Shown here: in pieces, positions 54,104 through 63,215 of the stretch
How positions within the stretch are numbered: position 1 is the stretch's first letter
Layout of the letters: every line of letters begins with the position of its first letter
DNA from: Flavobacterium sp. GT3R68
Lineage (GTDB): Bacteria; Bacteroidota; Bacteroidia; Flavobacteriales; Flavobacteriaceae
NCBI RefSeq assembly: GCF_007109225.1
Contig: NZ_VJZK01000001.1
Coordinates: forward strand, 702,731-766,730
Direction of reading: 5' to 3'
Length of the DNA stretch: 64,000 nucleotides
The notes under the pieces: generated by a model
What the model saw: the letters and a program-made list of their open reading frames with translations, nothing else
Databases searched by the model: none
Told to the model about the DNA's origin: nothing
Position numbers and translations under genes: made by a program

Positions 54104-56371
54104 ATGAATAAATTTAGAAATGCATTATTTTATTTTGGTGTAACGGGAGGTTTTACAATACTCATCTATTGGATTATCTCAAAAGGAAAAGATTTGGAAT
54201 TGGGAAAAAAATTCCAGATTACTGCGCCACAAAATGGACATTGGGAAGATTTTTTGAATGCGATGAGCCATAATCTGCGTCATCCGTTGGCAATTCTTTT
54301 AGCGCAAATCATCACCATTATTCTTGTGGCCCGTTTTTTTGGTTGGTTGTTTAGAAAAATTGGCCAGCCTTCCGTAATCGGTGAAATTATCGCCGGTATT
54401 GTTTTAGGACCCTCCTTGGTGGGAATGTACCTTCCGGAATATTCAGCTGCTTTATTTCCGTCGGAATCCTTAGGTAATTTGCAGTTTTTGAGCCAAATTG
54501 GTTTGATTCTTTTCATGTTTGTTATCGGCATGGAACTGGATTTGAAAGTTCTTAAAAATAAAGCGAACGATGCGGTGGTGATCAGCCATGCCAGTATTGT
54601 TATCCCTTTTGCACTCGGAATCGGCCTTGCTTATTTTGTGTATCACCGCTTTGCTCCTGAAGATGTCGAATTTCTTTCGTTCAGTCTGTTCATGGGAATT
54701 GCAATGAGTATTACCGCATTTCCGGTTTTAGCCAGAATCGTACAGGAAAGAGGTATTCATAAAACCCGTTTGGGCGCTATTGTAATTACATGTGCTGCTG
54801 CAGATGATATTACTGCCTGGTGTTTGCTGGCTGTAGTGATTGCGATAGTGAAAGCCGGAACATTTGTCAGCGCTGTGTATATTGTCGGACTTGCCGTTGT
54901 GTATGTTATGGCGATGGTGTTTGTGGTAAAGCCTTTCCTCAAAAGAGTGGGCGATTTATATGCTGCCAGCGATAGTTTGAGTAAACCCGTTGTGGCTATT
55001 TTCTTTTTGACATTAATTTTATCTTCCTATGCAACTGAAGTAATTGGGATTCACGCTCTTTTTGGTGCCTTTATGGCAGGAGCAATTATGCCGGACAGCA
55101 CCAAGTTTAGAAATATTTTCATCGAAAAAGTAGAAGATGTTTCGGTCATTATATTATTACCGTTGTTTTTTGTTTTCACAGGATTACGGACTCAAATTGG
55201 ATTGATCAATGATCCGTATTTATGGAAAGTTACCGGTTTGATTATTTTGGTAGCGGTAGTGGGTAAGTTTTTCGGAAGCGCCTTTGCTGCCAAATTTGTC
55301 GGGCAGAGTTGGCGGGACAGCTGGACTATTGGAGCATTGATGAATACGCGAGGTCTGATGGAACTGATTGTACTGAACATTGGTTTGGATTTAAAGGTAC
55401 TAACGCCGGAGGTCTTTACTATGATGGTGATTATGGCTTTGGTGACCACTTTTATGACCGGACCAGCTCTTGATCTTATCAATTGGGTATTTAAAACCAA
55501 AGATGCCATTATTCCGGAGGAAATTATAGACAATGGAAAATTCAAAATATTAATATCGTTTGGGAATAAGGAGAAGGGAAAATCATTACTTCGTTTGGCC
55601 CATAGTATGATTAAGAAACAAAAAGAGACAGCGACCATTACCGCGATGCACTTAACATTTAGCGATGAAATCCACTCTTTCAATATGGAGGAAAATGAAA
55701 AGGACAGTTTTCATCCTATTATTGAAGAATCAGAAGTGCTTGATCAAAAAATCACCACTATCTTTAAAGCCACCATAGACATTGAAACCGACATAGCGGA
55801 TATTGCAAATCATGGCGAATACGATTTATTACTGGTAGGTCTTGGAAAATCTATATTTGAAGGTACTTTATTGGGGAAAGTCCTTGGGTTTACCACCCGG
55901 ATTATAAATCCGGATCGTTTGATTGATAAATTTATCGGTAAGGAAGGGTTGTTCGAAAATTCTCCTTTTGACGAAAGAACACGCCAAATTATTTCTAAAA
56001 GCAAAATGCCACTGGGTATTTTAGTGGATAAAGATCTTCATGATGTAAAGCATGTTTTTATGCCGGTTTTTGGACTGGATGATGCTTTTTTGATTGATTA
56101 TGTGCAAAAACTAATCTACAACAACGACTCCCATATCTCTATCTTGGATATGAACGGACAGATAAAAAATAATTTTGTCATTGCTAATGCCATTGAAGCT
56201 TTGGAACACAAATATCCTAATAATATTTCCATGATTGCAAACGTAGTCGGAAACAAGTTTTTAACCGAGCAGGATCTGATGCTGATTAGTCTGGACAGCT
56301 GGAAAAGTCTGGTGAATTCACAAAGTGGCTGGCTGAGCGATATTCCGTCCATTCTGATTATTAAACCATAA
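54104..56371 (+). CDS. Cation:proton antiporter (KefB/NhaP-like) with C-terminal soluble domain
   Basis: The 755-residue protein has about 12 hydrophobic helices (residues 65-450), including the conserved GIVLGPSLVG and FMFVIGMELDL segments and GIAMSITAFPVLARI of the CPA2 family. Residues about 465-755 form a soluble region with UspA-like alternating strands. It exchanges Na+ or K+ for protons; the ion cannot be told. It is followed two bases later by an SMR protein. Confidence 0.9.
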   Translation: MNKFRNALFYFGVTGGFTILIYWIISKGKDLELGKKFQITAPQNGHWEDFLNAMSHNLRHPLAILLAQIITIILVARFFGWLFRKIGQPSVIGEIIAGIVLGPSLVGMYLPEYSAALFPSESLGNLQFLSQIGLILFMFVIGMELDLKVLKNKANDAVVISHASIVIPFALGIGLAYFVYHRFAPEDVEFLSFSLFMGIAMSITAFPVLARIVQERGIHKTRLGAIVITCAAADDITAWCLLAVVIAIVKAGTFVSAVYIVGLAVVYVMAMVFVVKPFLKRVGDLYAASDSLSKPVVAIFFLTLILSSYATEVIGIHALFGAFMAGAIMPDSTKFRNIFIEKVEDVSVIILLPLFFVFTGLRTQIGLINDPYLWKVTGLIILVAVVGKFFGSAFAAKFVGQSWRDSWTIGALMNTRGLMELIVLNIGLDLKVLTPEVFTMMVIMALVTTFMTGPALDLINWVFKTKDAIIPEEIIDNGKFKILISFGNKEKGKSLLRLAHSMIKKQKETATITAMHLTFSDEIHSFNMEENEKDSFHPIIEESEVLDQKITTIFKATIDIETDIADIANHGEYDLLLVGLGKSIFEGTLLGKVLGFTTRIINPDRLIDKFIGKEGLFENSPFDERTRQIISKSKMPLGILVDKDLHDVKHVFMPVFGLDDAFLIDYVQKLIYNNDSHISILDMNGQIKNNFVIANAIEALEHKYPNNISMIANVVGNKFLTEQDLMLISLDSWKSLVNSQSGWLSDIPSILIIKP

Positions 56372-56373
56372 TT

Positions 56374-56703
56374 ATGAATTGGTTCTTATTGATTATCGGC
56401 GGACTTTTTGAAATAGGTTTTGCGGCTTGTTTAGGTAAAGCCAAAGAAACATCAGGCACAACGTCAACGTTGTGGTTAGGCGGTTTTTTAATTTGTCTGG
56501 CCATCAGCATGCTCTTGTTGTACAAAGCTATCCAGACACTTCCAATAGGAACTTCGTATGCCGTTTGGACCGGAATCGGGGCTGTCGGAACCGTATTGGT
56601 TGGAATTTTCATTTTTAAAGAACCCGCTGACTTTTGGCGTATTTTCTTCATTACCACTCTAATTGCATCCATCGTCGGATTAAAGTTGGTGTCGAGTCAT
56701 TAA
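56374..56703 (+). CDS. SMR-family transporter (SugE/Gdx-like)
   Basis: The 109-residue protein has four membrane helices with the essential acidic residue in GLFEIGFA (Glu13) and the family signature PIGTSYAVWTGIGAVGTVLVG. The sequence is closest to the SugE/Gdx branch, which exports guanidinium, although branch assignment is by eye. Two bases separate it from the antiporter, so they are probably cotranscribed. Its stop codon shares TTAA with the opposite gene. Confidence 0.9.
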   Translation: MNWFLLIIGGLFEIGFAACLGKAKETSGTTSTLWLGGFLICLAISMLLLYKAIQTLPIGTSYAVWTGIGAVGTVLVGIFIFKEPADFWRIFFITTLIASIVGLKLVSSH

Positions 56704-59189
56704 AGCCCTAAGTCGAGTACAAAACTCAATTTAATAGATAGATTGTCTTCGAATCTCGCCAATTGATAAGGACCGTACCGATAAAAACCTGATAATCCAA
56801 ATCCGGAATAAATCTGATTCAGTTCGATTCCGGACTCGAAAAATCCTTTGTTTAATGTTTTGTAAACAATACCCACATGCTGTTCGGGTTTTTCCATATT
56901 CCCCCAAGCCATGCGCGTTACCAATACCAATGACGGTTTCACTTTTTTGAATAAAGTGACCCGTTTCGAGCCGTGTTTCAGTTGAAGAAATATATATTGG
57001 CTCGAAAAGAACTCGTTGAAATACATCGTTTCAAAACTGTTTTTCCCCGCAAGCGTGATACGCTGAATTACCCGGTCTTTTGTCAGGCTGTTGGGAGATG
57101 TATTGTACAAATGCGTTAACGGGGCATCTCCAAAAGCGTATCCTGCTGACATCAGCAAGGCTGTTTTCTGTCCGTCAAGATATTTTTTTTCATAGTCTGC
57201 CCGTAAGTCAATTTTGCCGAAAGTAAAATCATTACCCAATACATTCGGCAACGATTGGGTGAACTGAAAAGTAAATTTTGGAAACCTCTTTTCAATTTCT
57301 AACCTGCCGGTAGGGGTCTGCATATAATCACTGAATGGACTCCACTGTAAGGAAACCATAGCGGTGGTCATATTAAAAACGCTGTATAATTTTCCATCTA
57401 CATTGAACGCATAATTGAATTTGGGCTCAATCCTACTTTGGGTTAGCTGCCAGATACTTTCCGTTTTCGGAATTATTTTGGTCTCAATGTAGGCTCTCCA
57501 CGTCACATGATTGTAAAAAGTGCTGACGTTGATAGGTCTTGGGTCATAAATTTTGAAAACCCTTTTATCAATTGTAAAAACAGTACTTGCAATCTCCCGA
57601 ACATCGTCGGTATACGCCGCTCCAATCCACGTGTTCGAAAATTTGCCAACGCGTGCTGCACCTCCTAAGTTATATTTAAAATTCCCGTCCTTTGTTCCGT
57701 AAGCAGTATAGCCTTCAATGCGGTATTTTTGCGAGAATTTTTCACTGGTGATGCCCCCAAATCCCAAGCGGAATCCTTCATAGTTATTATAGCTTAACAG
57801 ATAACGCAAATCCACATCGAAAAAGCCAATCGGTAAATACCCGTTAATTATTTTTCGTCCCAAACGCAACCGGGTTTCAATCCTTTTTTTGACCGAAATA
57901 CTGTCTAATACTTCATATGTTTTTTGGCTCCTGAGATCAAGGCTGTCTTTTCGGTAGGTGTACCAAAAGGTCTCATTTTTAGTGGCCGCATCGTCCTTGA
58001 CATCCACAGCAATAAATGATTTTTTAATGTTGACCGGGACATTGTAAACGATTTCGGAATAGTTGGTTTCGGACAATAAATACGTGAAATCCGATGCGAC
58101 TTTTTCTCTGGATTTGAAATCTTCGGTATCAGCTTCAAATTGAATGGTTCCACCGAGAATCTTAATGTCATCATCGTTTTTTCCTTTGACGATTTTGAAA
58201 TTTTTTGTGATCGGAAACCAAAGATCTTCTTTTTCCAAATATAGGAACTCATTGACTCCCGTGATGTCCAAAACCCCTTTGATACGTGTGATGGCTTTCG
58301 CAATGGCAAAATTTTCCTGGTCAATATAAAGAATGCCTTCCAATCCGGCAGCGTTTCGCTTCTTTTTATTTTTGAAGTGAATCATAAATGTAGAGCGTCC
58401 TGCGATGACCACCGTGTCCAATAATTTAAAATTATAATGCGTTACAGCATCGCTTGCAATGGGACTGTTGTATTTGGTTTCAAAAAGTTCAAAACGCGAA
58501 TCATAAATGGAAAAGGATTGCAGGTCGAAAGCCAAAAGTTCATAAACGGGCTGTTTAAACCCGGCCATTTTGGTTCCCAATACCGTTTCTTTCAGTCCGC
58601 TTTCGTTAAACTGGAACTGCGAGACTTTCTCCGTCTGAAACAAATGTTGCTTGCTGATGATCTTTTTAAATTGGTAATCCGAGGAATCGATTTTTGTGAA
58701 TTGTTTTCGTCCGAATTTATGCGTAAAAACAGAATCAATAGCTCCTTTTATAGAATCAGGATTGGCACTGACTATAAGTTTGTTGTATGCTTTAAACTGA
58801 AAGCTTTTTAATTTTTTCTGGGGATTGTTTTGGTCTTTCCGTTGAATTACTTTTTTGATGAGGGCTACCGCCGGATTGCCACTGATAATAACTTCGTTGA
58901 GGTTATCGGGCTGAGGTGAAAGAAAAACGGAATAGAATTTTTTATTAGGCTCTACAATGCTGTTGGTGGAATTGTAGCCAACGTACGAAGTAATGAAACT
59001 GCTGATATTTTGTTTGGTCTGCAAAGTGAATTTTCCATCGACATCTGAAATAGCGCTTCCTTCGGAACTCGTAATAGTCGCAAAAGAAAGCGGTTTATTA
59101 GTGGATGCATCTTTCACAACTCCATTGATTTGGAATTGCGCCTGTAATATTCCGGTAAAAAAGAACAACAAAAAAAGGTATCGCTTCAT
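56700..59189 (-). CDS. DUF5686 outer-membrane protein with carboxypeptidase-like domain
   Basis: The start is set at 59189 (MKRYLFLLFF), giving a signal peptide ending LQAQ; the frame opens at 59255. The 829-residue protein has an N-terminal carboxypeptidase-D-like domain (GVVKDASTNKPLSFATIT) and a long part matching the Bacteroidota DUF5686 family, whose C-terminal half looks like a beta-barrel (last strand ending LSFVLDLGL). No substrate known. Confidence 0.88.
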   Translation of the reverse strand: MKRYLFLLFFFTGILQAQFQINGVVKDASTNKPLSFATITSSEGSAISDVDGKFTLQTKQNISSFITSYVGYNSTNSIVEPNKKFYSVFLSPQPDNLNEVIISGNPAVALIKKVIQRKDQNNPQKKLKSFQFKAYNKLIVSANPDSIKGAIDSVFTHKFGRKQFTKIDSSDYQFKKIISKQHLFQTEKVSQFQFNESGLKETVLGTKMAGFKQPVYELLAFDLQSFSIYDSRFELFETKYNSPIASDAVTHYNFKLLDTVVIAGRSTFMIHFKNKKKRNAAGLEGILYIDQENFAIAKAITRIKGVLDITGVNEFLYLEKEDLWFPITKNFKIVKGKNDDDIKILGGTIQFEADTEDFKSREKVASDFTYLLSETNYSEIVYNVPVNIKKSFIAVDVKDDAATKNETFWYTYRKDSLDLRSQKTYEVLDSISVKKRIETRLRLGRKIINGYLPIGFFDVDLRYLLSYNNYEGFRLGFGGITSEKFSQKYRIEGYTAYGTKDGNFKYNLGGAARVGKFSNTWIGAAYTDDVREIASTVFTIDKRVFKIYDPRPINVSTFYNHVTWRAYIETKIIPKTESIWQLTQSRIEPKFNYAFNVDGKLYSVFNMTTAMVSLQWSPFSDYMQTPTGRLEIEKRFPKFTFQFTQSLPNVLGNDFTFGKIDLRADYEKKYLDGQKTALLMSAGYAFGDAPLTHLYNTSPNSLTKDRVIQRITLAGKNSFETMYFNEFFSSQYIFLQLKHGSKRVTLFKKVKPSLVLVTRMAWGNMEKPEQHVGIVYKTLNKGFFESGIELNQIYSGFGLSGFYRYGPYQLARFEDNLSIKLSFVLDLGL

Positions 59190-59240
59190 TAAGGTGTCAG
59201 ATTTATTTCTGTCAGTTGAAAAGGGATAAAGATAGCAAAA

Positions 59241-59268
59241 ATAAAAAATCCGCACGAAGCGGATTTTT
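59241..59268 (-). terminator. Rho-independent terminator of frr
   Basis: On the minus strand an 8-bp stem (AAATCCGC with GCGGATTT) around a 5-base loop is extended by A/T pairs and followed by T-rich sequence. It lies just after the frr stop. Confidence 0.85.
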
Positions 59269-59282
59269 AATAAGATTGCTCT

Positions 59283-59846
59283 TTATACTTTCATGATTTC
59301 GGCTTCTTTAACAGCCAGCAATTCCTCCACTTTTCTAATAAAACTATTAGTCAGATTTTGGACTTCCTCTTCTGCGCTTTTGCAGATGTCTTCAGAAGTA
59401 CCGTCTTTTTCTAATTTTTTGATGTCGGTATTGGCATCTTTTCGAACGTTTCGAATACCAATTTTAGCATCTTCTGCTTCTGATTTCGCTTGCTTCACTA
59501 AATCACGACGACGATCTTCCGTTAATGGCGGCACGCTGATGATGATCACATCCCCATTGTTCATCGGGTTGAAACCGATATTGGCAACCATAATCGCTTT
59601 CTCGATCGGGTGCAGCATGTTTTTTTCGTAAGGTTGAATCGTAATGGTTCTCGCATCAGGCACATTCAAATTGGATATCTGAGCAAGCGGGGTTTGTGAT
59701 CCGTAATAATCCACAAATACGCTTCCCAACATTGCCGGAGATGCTTTCCCTGCACGAATGTTTAAAAATTCTTTTTCTAAATGGGCAATAGAACCAGTCA
59801 TTGATTCTTTAGCACTGTCCAATATAAATTCAATTTCCTCGGTCAT
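59283..59846 (-). CDS. frr: Ribosome recycling factor
   Basis: The 187-residue factor releases ribosomes from mRNA after termination, together with EF-G. It shows the family phrases HLEKEFLNIRAGKASPAML and LTEDRRRDLVKQAKSEAEDAKIGIRNVR. Follows pyrH with 65 bases between, the common pyrH-frr order. Confidence 0.97.
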   Translation of the reverse strand: MTEEIEFILDSAKESMTGSIAHLEKEFLNIRAGKASPAMLGSVFVDYYGSQTPLAQISNLNVPDARTITIQPYEKNMLHPIEKAIMVANIGFNPMNNGDVIIISVPPLTEDRRRDLVKQAKSEAEDAKIGIRNVRKDANTDIKKLEKDGTSEDICKSAEEEVQNLTNSFIRKVEELLAVKEAEIMKV

Positions 59847-59911
59847 TTTTTCGAATTATTTGATTTTGATAATTTGGTTTTCATCAAATTGGAAACCAAT
59901 AATCTATTTTT

Positions 59912-60619
59912 TTATACGTTAACTACAGTTCCGATATTTTCTCCCTTACAGATTTTCAATAAATTGCTTTCTTTGTTCATATCAAAAACAATGATAGGCA
60001 ATTTATTTTCCTGGCTTAAGGTGAAGGCTGTACTGTCCATCACATTCAATCCTTTTTTGATTACGTCTTCAAATGAAATCGTATCAAACTTGATGGCGTT
60101 GGCATCTTTTTCCGGATCGGAAGTATAAATACCATCCACACGGGTTCCTTTCAAAATTACGTCAGCATGGATTTCTACACCACGTAAAACGGCAGCAGTA
60201 TCGGTTGTGAAGTAAGGATTTCCGGTTCCGGCACCAAAAATAACAATTCGCCCTTTTTCAAGATGACGTACCGCTCTTCTTTTTATGTAAGGCTCGGCAA
60301 TAGCCTCAATTTTTAACGCAGTCTGCAAACGGGTCAACATTCCTTTGTCTTCCAAAGCACCTTGCAAGGCCATGCCGTTAATCACTGTCGCCAGCATCCC
60401 CATGTAATCCCCCTGAACTCGGTCCATACCGTTGCTAGCTCCGGCAACACCCCTGAAAATATTTCCACCGCCAATTACAATGGCAATTTCAACACCTTCT
60501 TGATGAATTTTTTTGATTTCTTCTGCATACTCGGCTAATCTCTTCGGATCAATTCCATATTGCAGATCGCCCATCAATGCCTCGCCGCTTAATTTTAGAA
60601 GAATTCTTTTGTATTTCAT
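59912..60619 (-). CDS. pyrH: UMP kinase
   Basis: The 235-residue bacterial UMP kinase (amino-acid kinase fold) phosphorylates UMP to UDP. Visible: [10 protein letters not shown] at the start, the glycine-rich [23 protein letters not shown] and [14 protein letters not shown] -7-like TATATTTG (60667-60660) is upstream. Confidence 0.97.
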   Translation of the reverse strand: MKYKRILLKLSGEALMGDLQYGIDPKRLAEYAEEIKKIHQEGVEIAIVIGGGNIFRGVAGASNGMDRVQGDYMGMLATVINGMALQGALEDKGMLTRLQTALKIEAIAEPYIKRRAVRHLEKGRIVIFGAGTGNPYFTTDTAAVLRGVEIHADVILKGTRVDGIYTSDPEKDANAIKFDTISFEDVIKKGLNVMDSTAFTLSQENKLPIIVFDMNKESNLLKICKGENIGTVVNV

Positions 60620-60831
60620 CAGTGGTACTGTTTGTTGTATGGATGCATAATTGCGTATGCAAATATAGACATATTCTGTTTTTTTAAAATATAGTTTTTA
60701 AAAAATATGATTTTAAGGTAAATCCTCAGATTAACTGTTGTTCAACCCTTTTTTATTTGGTGCATTTTACGAGTACAAAATCGGCTATTTTCTTTTAAAG
60801 CGCTAAATTTGTAGTAATCATTTATCCACTT

Positions 60832-61437
60832 ATGAAAACCATCATTGCCAAATCCCTGCTGAATTCTTATTCGTATTCCGGATACCGAAAGATTGTTTCT
60901 GATTTATTACTCGAAGGAAAATCTTCCGGGAATGACCAGTCAGAGGCGCTGACCAATTACAGTACGCTTAACGAAACGAGAATGAACCGATTGGAAAAAA
61001 CGATTTTGGTACCTCTTGAAATACAACAAAAACTGGAATCGCTTAAAAACGAATACATATGGGTAGTTATTGCAGAAGGCTGGTGTGGTGATGCGGCGCA
61101 ATTGTTGCCCATATTTCATAAAATGGCTTCTGTTAGCAATAAAATTGAAGTGAAGATTGTCTTCCGAGATGAAAATGAAGATTTGATGAATCAGTTTTTG
61201 ACCAATGGTTCCAAATCAATCCCGAAACTAATCGTTTTAGATAAGAATACATTAAATGTGGAAGGCAACTGGGGACCAAGACCAAAAGGGGCAACAGAAC
61301 TCATTAAAAATTATAAAGCTGAATTTGGTTTGGTGGATGAAACTGCCAAAACCGAATTACAATTATGGTATCTGCACGATAAAGGATTAAGCACGCAACT
61401 CGAATTGGTTACTCTGATGCTGGACTTGGAGGAGTAA
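60832..61437 (+). CDS. Thioredoxin-like protein with incomplete redox motif
   Basis: A 201-residue cytoplasmic protein with a thioredoxin-like fold region (IWVVIAEGWCGDAAQLLPIF) and the cis-proline segment NGSKSIPKLIVLD. The motif reads CGDA, with one Cys, so it cannot work as a classic dithiol oxidoreductase. This Bacteroidota family has no known role. A -7-like TAAATTTG at 60804-60811 precedes it. Its end overlaps truB on the other strand by 29 bases. Confidence 0.85.
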   Translation: MKTIIAKSLLNSYSYSGYRKIVSDLLLEGKSSGNDQSEALTNYSTLNETRMNRLEKTILVPLEIQQKLESLKNEYIWVVIAEGWCGDAAQLLPIFHKMASVSNKIEVKIVFRDENEDLMNQFLTNGSKSIPKLIVLDKNTLNVEGNWGPRPKGATELIKNYKAEFGLVDETAKTELQLWYLHDKGLSTQLELVTLMLDLEE

Positions 61438-62122
61438 CCAAGCTGTCTTCAAACAACGTCACATCCATCGCGTTTTTCACATCATAATCACCAATTTTGG
61501 TCCGTCTCAAAACGATTAAATGAGAACCGGAATTCATTGCCTTTCCAAAATCATACGCCAGCGAACGGATATACGTCCCTTTGCTGCAGACCACCCTAAA
61601 ATCAACTTCAGGAAGTGCAATCCGGGTGATTTCGAATTCATGTATTGTGGTTTTTCTGTGGGCAATCTCTACTTCTTCACCTGCTCTGGCATGTTCGTAT
61701 AATCGTTTTCCATCTTTTTTGATAGCAGAAAAAATAGGAGGTTTCTGGTCTATTTCGCCTAAAAATTGTTTGGTCGATTCACGGATCAAAGTCTCGTCAA
61801 TATGTTCGGTTGGGAAAGTCTGGTCAATTTCGGTTTCCAGGTCATACGAAGGCGTCGTGGCACCGATATAAAAAGTTCCGGTATATTCTTTTGCCTGTCC
61901 CTGAAGTTCTGCAATTCTCTTGGTGAATTTTCCGGTGCACACCAATAACAAACCGGAAGCTAACGGATCTAAAGTTCCTGCGTGGCCTATTTTGATTTTC
62001 TTCAAACCCAGCTTGCTTTTCAAAGCCCACTTCATTTTATTGACAGCCTGAAAGGATGTCCAATGCAAAGGTTTGTCAATCAATAAAATTTGTCCGTCCT
62101 GGAACTGCTCGGCTAATATCAA
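61409..62122 (-). CDS. truB: tRNA pseudouridine-55 synthase
   Basis: I set the start at TTG 62122 (reading I-L-A-E-Q-F-Q-D-G-Q after the initiator), eight bases after the uppP stop, because it aligns with the usual TruB start DGQILLIDKPLHWTSFQ. An in-frame ATG at 62206 would overlap uppP by about 77 bases. The catalytic Asp lies in GHAGTLDPLASGLL, and GTYIRSLAYDFG is conserved. Makes the pseudouridine of the T-loop. Confidence 0.93.
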   Translation of the reverse strand: MILAEQFQDGQILLIDKPLHWTSFQAVNKMKWALKSKLGLKKIKIGHAGTLDPLASGLLLVCTGKFTKRIAELQGQAKEYTGTFYIGATTPSYDLETEIDQTFPTEHIDETLIRESTKQFLGEIDQKPPIFSAIKKDGKRLYEHARAGEEVEIAHRKTTIHEFEITRIALPEVDFRVVCSKGTYIRSLAYDFGKAMNSGSHLIVLRRTKIGDYDVKNAMDVTLFEDSLVTPPSPASE

Positions 62123-62129
62123 GGGAATT

Positions 62130-62939
62130 TTATTTAAGGTAAGTGAAGTAAATGACAAGAAAAATTCCAACAACAATTCGGTACCATCCCCAAGGTCTGA
62201 AACCATATTGCTTGATAATTCCAATGAAGAATTTAATAGCTATAACAGCCACTATAAAGGCAATTACATTTCCAAGTAAAAACATTTTAATATTGTCATT
62301 GGATTGCAAAAGCAACTCATAGCCTTTCAATTGAGAGGTTTCGTATGTTTTCAAAAACACGGAATACATCGTTACGGCCAACATCGTCGGCACTGCCAAA
62401 AAGAACGAGAACTCCGCTGCTGCCTGACGGGTAAGTCCCTGCTGCATACCGCCAATAATGGAGGCTGCTGAACGACTTGTTCCGGGCATCATGGCCAGGC
62501 ATTGCCAGAATCCAATGGCAATTGCTTTTTTAAGGGTAATATCTTCTTCTACGGTGACTGTTGGATTTTGGAATCTGCTGTCAATAAAAAGCAATACCAC
62601 ACCTCCAAGAATCAGAACAATTGCTATCGGGATTGGGTCTCCGAGAATCGCTTCAATTTTATCGTCAAATAATTTCCCTAAAACCAAAGCCGGAATAACG
62701 GCACAAGCCAGTTTGATGTAAAAGTTGAATTTTGAAAAATCGAAAAACTTTCTCCAGTATAATGCAACAACTGCAAGGATGGCTCCGAACTGTATCGAAA
62801 CCTGGAATAACTTTACGAAATCATCATTTTGGATTCCAAAATACGAACTCGCAAATATCATGTGTCCCGTGGAGGAAATCGGTAAGTATTCGGTCAGCCC
62901 TTCAATGATGGCGAGAATAACCGCTTCAAAAAAATCCAT
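62130..62939 (-). CDS. uppP: Undecaprenyl-diphosphate phosphatase
   Basis: The 269-residue membrane protein recycles the C55 lipid carrier of cell-wall synthesis. The family motifs EGLTEYLPISSTGHM and MPGTSRSAASIIGGM, each with active-site residues, are visible, with about eight helices. Its gene lies between truB and a DUF3098 gene, all on one strand. Confidence 0.96.
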   Translation of the reverse strand: MDFFEAVILAIIEGLTEYLPISSTGHMIFASSYFGIQNDDFVKLFQVSIQFGAILAVVALYWRKFFDFSKFNFYIKLACAVIPALVLGKLFDDKIEAILGDPIPIAIVLILGGVVLLFIDSRFQNPTVTVEEDITLKKAIAIGFWQCLAMMPGTSRSAASIIGGMQQGLTRQAAAEFSFFLAVPTMLAVTMYSVFLKTYETSQLKGYELLLQSNDNIKMFLLGNVIAFIVAVIAIKFFIGIIKQYGFRPWGWYRIVVGIFLVIYFTYLK

Positions 62940-62942
62940 TCG

Positions 62943-63185
62943 TTATTTTTTCGGGTTTTTAAAAATGGAATAGATGGTAATTCCGAAACCAATCAGCACG
63001 GTGGTTGGTGCCAAGCGGATTCTTCTGAAATCGAAAACCGATTCGTTGAAAACTTTTGGATCATCGCTTCCGCCCCCGGACATCAGGATAAATCCCAAAA
63101 TAATGACACCCAAACCGATTAAGAGAATTTTATAATTAACTTTTTCAAAAAGAAAGTCAGGCTGTTGTTTATTGTTTGTTTTCAT
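62943..63185 (-). CDS. DUF3098 small membrane protein
   Basis: The 80-residue protein has two hydrophobic helices (residues 18-37 and 58-76) and the DUF3098 phrase NYKILLIGLGVIILGFILM then GGGSDDP. It is found next to ftsX in Bacteroidota, as here. Function unknown. Three bases separate it from uppP. Confidence 0.88.
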   Translation of the reverse strand: MKTNNKQQPDFLFEKVNYKILLIGLGVIILGFILMSGGGSDDPKVFNESVFDFRRIRLAPTTVLIGFGITIYSIFKNPKK

Positions 63186-63215
63186 GTTTTATAAGTAATT
63201 TTAAAAAAGCTGCGA

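Noticed and set aside
59874..59899. TTGGTTT/AAACCAA repeat between frr and pyrH as a terminator
   Set aside because: The loop is long and there is no U-run; the two genes are likely one transcript.
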